A stretch of DNA of 64,000 nucleotides from Plasmodium malariae (lineage: Eukaryota > Apicomplexa > Aconoidasida > Haemosporida > Plasmodiidae). The stretch's first letter is position 1. Each line of letters starts with the position of its first letter. The position numbers and the translations under genes are program-made. Where the stretch lies: positions 1-64,000 of the forward strand of contig NC_041777.1 of assembly GCF_900090045.1 (NCBI RefSeq). The letters run 5' to 3'. The notes under the pieces were generated by a model, which had not been told where the DNA came from, ran no database searches, and was given only the letters and a program-made list of their open reading frames with translations. Shown here piece after piece: positions 54,642 to 64,000 of the stretch.

Positions 54642-55511
54642 CTAAAAGTGTATTGCACTTAAAGAAGTATGTGCTTTATGATGCATCTCACTTTTCATAT
54701 GCGTCAACTTTTCATGTTTTACAGCTTTTCTGCAGATACAAAAAATACCTAATAAAAATAAAATCCAAAATATAAGAAGTGATCGTAAAAGAAACGGAAA
54801 AACCTTCTTTACATCCTCTGTGTATGGAACAATACCTTCAATTAATGCTGCTACCGTAATTAATATTGCAAGTGCTAAATGCAAGATAAATAAAAAATTA
54901 AAAAGAACTCCTTTTCTATCTATAAATTTCCTTAAAAACTTAAAACCAGTTCTTACAACTCCCCTAACTTTCTTTAGATAATTTTTATTCTTTAGTGTAC
55001 CTTTATCAGAATATGTAATTCCTTCGGTGTGGGCAGAAGATTTAACATTCATAGCTTGTTCAAGTACTCCTTTATTATTTAATGAACTTTTACATTGTTT
55101 TTTATTTTTTTCTTTGGTTCCCTTTTTATTATTAGATATATCTTTTATTTCATACACTCCAATATTTGGTATACCTCCTTTCATTCTTTCAATATTAGAA
55201 ATCCTTTCGTTTTTATGAACTTCCACTGACCCATAAGTTCTAATATCCGTTATTCTATAATCATCGTGTTTTTTATGGAAATTTTTATTAACGTTACTCT
55301 GAAAAAACCAAGTATTCCTTATTTAAAAAAACAAGTAATATAATACTAAAAACAAGTATGATTAATAAAAAAAAGATACTATAAAAATGAATAATAAACG
55401 TGTCTATAATTAATATTGCCATACCACATTACTACATAAAATGACATACTCATTTAAAAGGATAAACTTAAAAACTTTAATAAAAAAGAATAGTCTAATT
55501 TTCTCTTTCAT
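54642..55511 (-). CDS. exported two-membrane-segment protein, intact paralogue
   Basis: Exon 1 55511-55425 (29 codons; an in-frame ATG at 55520 adds three) and exon 2 55298-54642, with a 126-nt intron in phase 0; 247 residues. Order: signal peptide with LFFFIKVFKFILL, then SNVNKNFHKKHDDYRITDIRT, a basic Ser/Asn stretch (KKQCKSSLNNKGVLEQAMN), FKFLRKFIDRKG, membrane segment 1 at about residues 161-183, an acidic loop (YTEDVKK), membrane segment 2 at about 197-218 and a tail with CICRKAVKHEKLTHMKSEMHH. It is the closest relative of the pseudogene at 37.4 kb. The family LTWICHF part of exon 1 is replaced by LNEYVIL, apparently through a one-base deletion later compensated by an insertion. The YRLL motif is reduced to YRITD. 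Probably exported like its relatives, but export signals are degenerate. Confidence 0.82.
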
Positions 55512-55520
55512 GCTGTACAT

Positions 55521-58500
55521 TTTTAATGTTCTAATATATCCTGTTATGAACAAATTAATAATAATATAACATCCTTTTAATGACAAAGGATACTATATTT
55601 TTGTTTTATTTTTTTTTTTTATTACATTTTCGTAAAAAAATTAATAATATATATATTAGTATAATACATTTTGCAACTTAGAAAATGTAAATGAACTCTA
55701 AAATTTTATTATTAAATTTTAACCTTTATAATACAATTTATAAAAAAAATAAACTTTAACTAGAATAAAACAATATGAATTCATTTTTGAATATTTTTAA
55801 TACATAAATTATTTATTTTGTATCGAATATTAATTATTTATTTTAGGAATCCTTTTCAAAATAAAATAAAAAACAAAACATATGATTCCTTAGTATATGA
55901 AAATACTCAGATTAAATAAAATATAAAATGTACAGCATATTAATAATGCATTATTCTGTATAAAGTATAAAATAATTGAAAACTTTAATTATGCTTTCTC
56001 ATTAATAATTATTTTTTCTTAAATATTATAGTTCGTAACAAACGATTATTATTCATAAAAAATATTAATTATCATGACAATAAGAAAATCGTAATAATAA
56101 ACTAAAAAAATATATTTTTGAAATTTTTTTGTTAATTATAAAACTTTTATTTTTTATTTGTTGTATATTTAAAAAATAATATTTATAAGATTATGTCTAA
56201 TATGCGAAAAAATATATTTTTTAGATGCAAAAAAAAAAACAAAAAATTCTTATATTTGTATAATAATTTTTTAAAAATATAATTCACAATTGAGTTCTAT
56301 TTATAATATCACTTCTAAGTGAAATATTTTAAAATTTGTTTACTTTTATATATACAAATTTTTTAATAAAATGTATACTTTTAGAAAAGATATTAATCAA
56401 ATTTAAGAAAAAAAAAAAAATGTACAGAAATTAATATTATTTATTTACGTTTATTTATGTTAATTTCATTTACAATCTAGCATTATTAATATAGCTCATT
56501 TAGTTATAATTTTTCGGACATTTTGTTCATATCATTTTGTACTCATATAATATTTCTGTACAGTATAGGTTAACACATTTAATATTTTATGACAATCAAC
56601 ATATACTATTAAATATATTATGAACAATACACTCACGACATAAAAAAATCCATCTAACAATTTTTTTATAAATACAAATTTCTTGTTTTGGCAACATGCA
56701 TGATTTGTAAACATTTTTGTAATCCTTTCTTTTAAATAATAAATCAGAATTCTTCTAAATTATTTATTTTTTCCCTAAATTTATATATAGAGTATAAATA
56801 GTTTAATTTTATGGCAAAAAATTTAATATATTCCACAGTAAATATATATACATTTATTGAATTTTTTTGTTATATATATACATGTATATATACATATATA
56901 TCTTAATAGCGTTTACACACATTTCGAATTAGATCTTATTTATATTTAATATATAATATTAATATACGTGCATAATAATAAAGCAAATTAAATATAAAAT
57001 AATATCGAGCTTTAGTTTATATTATATTATGTTCATATTTACATTATATTCACAATACACTGTCCAAAATAAAACATGATATTTATATATATATTGAATT
57101 ATTGAGGATTATAATAAATTTCGATTATATAATGAATATAATTTATTACAAAGAAAAACCTAAGTTCTTGCACTTTTAAAAAAAAAATGTTCGAAATTAT
57201 TTTGTTTTTTACAATTTAATATATAAATTATAACTTATACCTTCTCTAAAAAAAGGTTCCCACAGTACAATTTCTACAAAATATCTTCTCACCTATGATG
57301 AAAAATGTAATTGATTATATAATGGTCATTAAAATAACTGTATAAGACAAGATGGCAATCATTTTTGTATTTGCACGCAAAAATGTACCATTTTAAAATT
57401 TTGTTAACGATAACCACCGTAATACTAAATATAAATAAATCCAACTTTCCGTAAAATCTACTTTCATCGGTGTTAATCACCAGAACAAGGATGCTCATGT
57501 TACCTGGATTGAATTTATCTATTAATTTCCAGTAATTACATTATTTTTTTTTACAGGAGTTTTCTAATTTTTTCTTTTGCTAACACTATAAATTATTCTA
57601 ATTAAAAATGAGAATGCATATCTACAATCCCTCTATTTTACTACTACATAAAATTACTATTTTTCGGTAGTTTTTTATTTACAAATATTCATTCTTTCTA
57701 AAAACTGATTTACTTCATACAATTTTATCTATTGTATTCATTAAGAAAAAAAAGTAAATGCATGGATACAACTAAATGAACAAAATAAACAAATATTGAT
57801 AAATGATTTTTCGTGTAATCAGACACATTCTAATAACTAGCGATGTTGTATAACATATAATGCTGCACAAAATTATAATTTATAAATTGTTATTAGATAA
57901 TATATTTGTTCATATGATATACGGGCATGAACAAATTAATTAAAGGGTATTTTAAAAAAATATCAAACAAAATTAAATGTCAGAATAAAAATTTTGACCG
58001 ACATAATTACAAGAGTAGTAATATACGAATGAGTATAATTCTAACAGAACCATAAAAGGTTTATATAAAAGATACTAGGTAACATGTTTAAGAACCTTAA
58101 AAAAATATATATAAAATTAAAGAATAATTATTTTATTTAAGTTTATACATTATGAAGAAGATATAAAGAAAATATAAAATTACATTCAAATTAAGTACAT
58201 AACAATATTAATATCATTACTCAAGTTTAATATGGGGCATATAATATTTATTATAAGAAATCATCCACATAATAGATATACATATAAATATAAATATATA
58301 TATATATATATGTAAGTACAATTCAATGAATATATAGGTAAAACATTATAACTATTTATACTGAAAAATGAAACGATTAATGTATTTTCTAAAATCTAAT
58401 AATAATAAAAATATTGCATATATTAATATTGAATTGAAACAAATATAATAATTTTTATAATATAATAATTAATTTGACATATATAGGATAAAATATGCAA

Positions 58501-59277
58501 TAAAATTTTGAAAAATCAGCGTTAGAACTGTAGAGTATAATATTATACATATTATATATGGAACTAAAAAACGTAATTCTATAGAATTAAACGATATGAA
58601 ATGAATATAAAAATATTAGCACGTATATTACATTATGACAATTTTGATAAATATAATTTATTCCATATTATGTGCAACAAAATGTACAAGTTCTCTATAT
58701 AGTGTTATAAGACTCAATACTTACCTGTGTAAATAAAAGAATAAACATAAAATATTTTTATTATCAAAAATAAATTTTCCAATTTTTTTTGAAGGTATTT
58801 TATTATTTAAGGACGTATTTTCTATTATAATAAATACATAATTATGCAGTTTAGTATGAAATAATATGCACTATAATTTAAATGTGTGTTCCATTTTTTA
58901 ATAATATATACTATAGTTCTTTGCGAATTTATACATATTAAATAAAAAAATAAAAATATATAATTTGTTGCTCAACTATTTTTTCTTAAATAAAAGTACT
59001 TTTAATTATATTTCTTTTTTTTTCTGTGATACATTTTAAGTTTGCAACATTTCTATTTGTTTATATTATGTTAGTAATTTACATAATGTACAAAATAATT
59101 ATAATATTATTCGTTATTTTTTTAATAAATAATATATTTATTAAACTATAGAAAAAACTTAAGCATTTAATATTAATTTTATATCACTTTTAAATAAATC
59201 TACTGTATAAACTACAGTATAAAGCTTTAATTTTTATAATATATTAAAACAAAATAATAAAAAATAAACAAAAAAGG
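55521..59277. other. AT-rich upstream region of the 54.6-kb gene
   Basis: It holds the conserved upstream motif at 56.38 kb and the rest of duplicated module copy 2. The short minus-strand ORFs near 56.5 and 57.3 kb (60-69 codons) have no family features. Confidence 0.5.
56379..56398 (-). promoter_or_regulatory. conserved upstream motif, copy 6
   Basis: The plus strand reads TTTTAGAAAAGATATTAATC then A-rich sequence, about 870-885 bp upstream of the ATG at 55511. Two substitutions from copy 1. Confidence 0.45.
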
Positions 59278-59447
59278 ATACATGAAAAAAAAAAAAAATA
59301 CACGAAAAAAAAAAAAAATACACGAAAAAAAAAAAAAAATACACGAAAAAAAAAAAAAATACACGAAAAAAAATAAAAATACACAAAAAAAAAAAATACA
59401 TGAAAAAAAATAGTACACGAAAAAAAAGAAATACATAAAAGAAAAAA
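59278..59447. repeat. minisatellite, TACACG plus poly-A units
   Basis: About nine tandem units, each TACACG (variants CATG, TACACA, TACATG, TACATA) followed by 8-15 A, often with one interrupting base. The first units are most alike and the array decays toward the right. The two minus-strand ORFs over it are only poly-F/Y translation of this repeat. Confidence 0.9.
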
Positions 59448-62400
59448 ATTAATAAATAAAATATTTATTATAAACAATATAAAACTCTTTCCTTTTTTTT
59501 TTTTTTTCAAATTATCTTAAATATTATTATTAATTCAAAAGAAAAAATTTTAATTTAGTGCTCATTTGTTCGTTTCACCATAACAGCATAAATATTTATA
59601 AAATATAATTTTTATCATATTAAAGAATATAATACACAAATATATAGGTATTCAAAATTAAAATAAATAAAATAAAGCTATAATTATTTTATTGACGTTC
59701 CCTTTTTATTTGTATATAAAAATATTAATTAAAGCTACAATTTTAATTATTTAAGTACTCATTAAACCGTTACATTATATTTTAAACGGTACTTAATAAA
59801 TTAAATAAACATGAAAATATTTATTAAGTATATTAGAATATAATTAATGAAAATTTTTTGTTGAATTTTTCATTATATTATAATGACTTATCCCATCATA
59901 TATAAACGAAAACGTTAAAATAAGGATGCATGATTAATACATAAAATTCCCTTTAATAATTTATCATATAATAATAATATAACTTTTCAGACATGGTGAA
60001 ATTGAGAAAAATAAAATAAAAATTAAAGAATAATTTCTTATATAAAGGTTTTTTTTATTTTTATATCTAAATGTTCAATAAATTTATAAATTTTGAATTC
60101 TATAATTTTACACATCTATCAGCTATTCTTCTTTGTACTATTATACAAATACCTTTTACACAGGAGGAATGAATTTTATAATTATTTTCCTTTATTGATC
60201 AATATATATAATTTAAATTGTTTCAAATTTTCCCAGTAAATACTTTACTATTTTATATTAAAATATACTTCTAACCCCCTAACTTGTTTATTAACATGTG
60301 GATAACAATGATAAGTAAGTATAAAATAGTTCAAAATTAATTAAATAACAAAATGAATGAATGGGATGAATATATATGTATATATTATATTATTATATAT
60401 ATATAATTATGATATTTGAAATATCAGAAGTATTTTTCATGTTTGTTTATTTTAAATAAGTTCTTAAGCATTTAAGTACAAAGGTAAAAACTTAATGGTA
60501 TAAAAACCAAGCATGTTTTTAGTTTTTAATTTTCATGTGTTCCTTATTTTCTTAATTAAGTTTCTACATAAAATATTATATTTGATTTTATTAGAAATAT
60601 CTTTCTAAATACATTATCTTCTCAATAAGTTGTAAGAATACTTGAAAATTTTTATTTTCCATGGAACATAATAATGAATTACTTGTATTAATATATGTCA
60701 CATCAATTATATCATGTAATAATAACTTTTACAATTACTAATTAAAATAAATACATTTGGATACACCACATGTTGATGTTTTAATAAAAAATTAAATTGG
60801 ATATATTATATAACACTTACAACAGTGCAGTATGTATTTTAAAAGAAGAAAAATTAAGTTTGATTTATACTCTTTATACCTGTATACTTTCTAAAATATT
60901 CATATAAAAGATTCTTATGAATTAGAATCACAATATAAAATATAACAAGATAAATCATATAAAATAAAATAAATTTTTTATTTAGCAACAATGATAATCC
61001 ATATGATCTTTATTAATAATTGTAATGATAAAAAAATTATACCTCCCTTGATGCAATATGCGTTATTATATCTTTTTTTGCAAAAGGTATATGTGACATG
61101 CATTCAGATATACTGATACAACCTCAAGATTATTTGATTATGTTCTTCAGTATAAATGTTTATTGCTCTAGGTTCAGTTATTCCTCATTATTTTCAATAA
61201 TAAATTAGTTTATTTTAATTCGAAAAATGTGTTTAGAGAGTGCATAATTCAGATACCACTTTTAAAATGAATTATATTTATTATTAAATATATTTATATT
61301 GGAAAGTCTCACTATAGAACTTATAAATGTAAAATCAAATTAAAGAATCATTTGTAATATATAGATATTTAAATTATATAACTGTGCAATTAACCTCGAA
61401 AATATACGAAGTATTTACAGAATTGTGAGTAATATGAACGGAACTTCTTGCGATGAAGGAAAAGATGCTTCATTATAACTACATAATTTTATAGGGACAT
61501 AACTATAATAATTATTTGTATGTACACTGTCAAAAATATAACTGTCCTACAACGATAGAATTAAAAGTTATTGTTTATGTATGTTTAAATCAGAATAAAA
61601 TTATCACTAATTATGGTAATACAATTTAATTCGAAAATTTCGGAAAATATTTACGAAAAAAAAATTCTTAATATTTTAATTATCCTATTTTTAATATTTC
61701 ATATTAACTCCAATTGGTCGTATACAATAATTAAATCAAAAATAATTTTATTATTTTCTTCCATTTATATAAGTTTCATCTAAGATTAAATGAAAATTAT
61801 TTGTTTATAACAACACATAATAATTCAAAAAATTTTGGTATTATCCTTTATTAAAATCATATATCTAGTTCTACTTATATAAATTCCTTCAATATCTAGT
61901 GTTTAATTTTAGTGCTGATTCTATTATTTCATGAAATATAAAATTCACACAAAATTTTTTGAACAGTTCCTAAAAATTTATAAAAATTGTTAAAAGAATG
62001 GATAGTTTAAAAGAATATTATATATATATATTTACAAAGGTGTATTTCGTCTTCCTAAGAACAATAAAATCAATTATATAAGCACAGTTATATTATAACC
62101 TGTAATAAAAAGGTTTATAACATATTTTATTGCAGAACTATTTTTTAAATTTATAATAAATATGTATTGGTATCTCCAGTCTTTACATTGTTTCTACTTA
62201 AACAAGTACTGAATAAAGTAACACTTATTCTGTTCCATATAATAATATGGTTTTTTTTTATTTGTAAAGGCACTAATAAAAATGACATACTATAAAAATA
62301 GGATTATTCTATATGTCTATACATAAAAATGCTGTTCATATAGAATTAAAAATTTTAACACATTATAGTAATATATAATATTATCGAAAAAATACATATA

Positions 62401-64000
62401 TATATATATATATATATATTGCTAAAATACATGTTAGTTATTTGTTCACTTCTTCAATGCAGTATCTCCATATATGGTAGTCTCATTTTCATTATATTCC
62501 TATGCATACTTTTACAAAGAAAAAAATATTCATGGGTTATTTTACTGACTAAATATTATTTTTTAAAGTACACATAAGTTGTATAACAAAAAAATATATT
62601 AATGCTACATTATCATTTTAAGTTAAATCTATTAAAAATAATATTTTATAAATAAAAATTAATCATGAAATATACTAGTAAAGTAGTTAAACGCGAAACT
62701 ATATACATTACTCTTATTTAACAAAACCTTGTACAAAAAATATAGTAAGTTTTTATATAAACTTAATTAAAGCTTATCTAACCAAAAGAAGCATTGTTTT
62801 GTATTAATAAATTATCTATAAAAAAATATCACTTTTACTTTAATTATATTTCATTTAAAAAATTAACGTTATAAATATAAATGATTTAGTAATTGTTAAT
62901 GTAAAATATACATATTTTTATACTTCTTTAAAATAATCTAACTCGTAATATATATATAGATATAGAAAATAGGACACAATCATATAATTACACAACATTA
63001 TAAGATTCTAAGAAATATATAGTTATTTTCATTCCTCTAATGATATTTTAACTCTTTGTAAACAAATGCATATATATATAATTTTAATCTTACGATAAAG
63101 ACAAAAAAAAAAAGAATTTATACAATTTAAATATTAACCTATGATTATAGTTAATACCTTAATTTAATACTATATTTATGTAAAAAGTAAGAAAATATAT
63201 ATAATGTATATTTATTTACAAATTTTTAATATTTATTTAAATATTTTTGTAAAATTGAATAAACGCAAAATTTAGGTGGAATAACAAAAATTTAATTGGA
63301 GTTAACTCTTCATTTAATTGTGAACATTTAGAAATAAGGATTTATTAAGCAATTACAAATTAGTAATAATCAAGAAATGTATTATTTTATTATATGTTTA
63401 TATATTCTTTTTTAAACAATGCAAAAAAAGATTATTTTATTAAAATATCTTTTACATTAAATATGTTTTATAATAAATTTATCATAAAACATATTTTAGA
63501 GAATAAATATTAAGCTTTTTTAAGTAATATAAATATATATATATATCAGTGCGATAAAAAACTTTCATTTCATTTTTTTACATACAAATAGCACACACTT
63601 ATTTTTAATTTATAAATAATAATTCATTTTTCTTTTTTATTATATTAACAAATAATAAACTTAAAATAAAACAAGATAAGAAACAGAAAGAATCGCTTTT
63701 TAATTGAATTGCAAATAATCACACTTCAATTATAGTGTATGAAATATGCTATTAAACATTTTATTTACCATACAAATATTTATTTTTCTTAAAAATTTAA
63801 AAAGATATAATAAAACATAATATTTAATAATGTATAGACAATACATAAAAATAAAAATATAAAAACATTAAAATTCACAAAAAACAAAAAAAAAAGAACA
63901 TTTTCTTTATTGATATGTATTAAAATGTCCAGGTATATGTATTTGTACTTGTAAAATTTAATCATAATGGATACGTGTAAAAAAAGTATATATCTAATGA
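59448..64000. other. AT-rich intergenic, likely 3' flank of a gene beyond the right edge
   Basis: No gene is seen. The part at 62.48-63.0 kb matches 11.3-12.0 kb, and 63.30-63.42 kb matches 17.43-17.55 kb. Both are 3'-flank blocks of minus-strand exported genes. Confidence 0.55.
62394..62419. repeat. (TA)n microsatellite
   Basis: An alternating AT run just left of the repeated 3'-flank block. Confidence 0.85.

Larger units (their letters stand above)
53400..59100. repeat. segmental duplication, copy 2
   Basis: Approximate limits. Diverged, colinear copy of about 36.1-42.3 kb, including one exported gene, its conserved upstream motif, its downstream palindrome and several kb of far-upstream sequence. 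Confidence 0.65.

Noticed and set aside
59227..59510. Two overlapping minus-strand open frames of 69 and 88 codons
   Set aside because: They are poly-F/Y translations of the TACACG-(A)n minisatellite.
1..64000. Telomeric repeats, CRISPR arrays, transposons, tRNA or rRNA genes
   Set aside because: No GGGTTYA arrays, no regularly spaced repeat-spacer units, no transposase or reverse-transcriptase motifs, and no cloverleaf-like GC-rich segment were seen on reading.

Overview
The window is extremely AT-rich (roughly 80% A+T by eye), with many poly-A/T and (TA)n runs, short spliced genes with tiny signal-peptide exons, and no housekeeping, tRNA or rRNA genes. The gene families present are a spliced two-membrane-segment exported family, STP1 and PIR. 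That combination points to a subtelomere of Plasmodium malariae or a sister form such as P. brasilianum. All family names come from remembered motifs, not from a database search.

Layout. Six members of a two-exon exported family (fam-l/fam-m type) lie on the minus strand at about 2.1-3.1, 12.9-13.9, 18.2-19.1, 32.8-33.7, 37.4-38.2 and 54.6-55.5 kb. Exon 1 is close to 29 codons (signal peptide), the intron is about 118-132 nt in phase 0, and exon 2 carries basic low-complexity sequence and two membrane segments. Three of the six look intact (12.9, 18.2 and 54.6 kb). The other three carry in-frame stops in otherwise open frames. The plus strand carries different families: a decayed STP1 tail (22.5-23.7 kb), an intact small exported-type gene (27.5-28.4 kb), a decayed PIR gene (29.2-30.1 kb), a largely intact three-exon STP1 gene (44.4-47.0 kb) and a PIR gene with at least three lesions (51.0-52.1 kb). 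Short minus-strand coding relics absent from simple ORF calls lie at 5.8-6.4, 7.8-7.9 and 53.0-53.2 kb, with a weaker one at 30.8-30.9 kb.

Non-coding structure. A short motif (TTTAGAAGAAATATTAAT and variants, plus-strand reading), usually beside a poly-A run, recurs about 820-890 bp upstream of the start codon of all six minus-strand genes. The blocks at about 36.1-42.3 and 53.4-59.1 kb are diverged copies of one module containing a gene of the same subtype. A conserved palindrome sits 70-100 nt beyond the stop codon of both copies. Sequence blocks normally found 0.7-1.6 kb beyond the 3' ends of these genes recur at 62.5-63.5 kb, which predicts a further minus-strand family member just outside the right edge. 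A nine-unit TACACG-(A)n minisatellite lies at 59.28 kb.

Functionally this looks like a reservoir of variant surface or exported host-cell-remodelling proteins, many of them decaying, built by repeated duplication of gene-plus-flank modules. I saw no metabolic pathway, CRISPR array, RNA gene or classical transposon.
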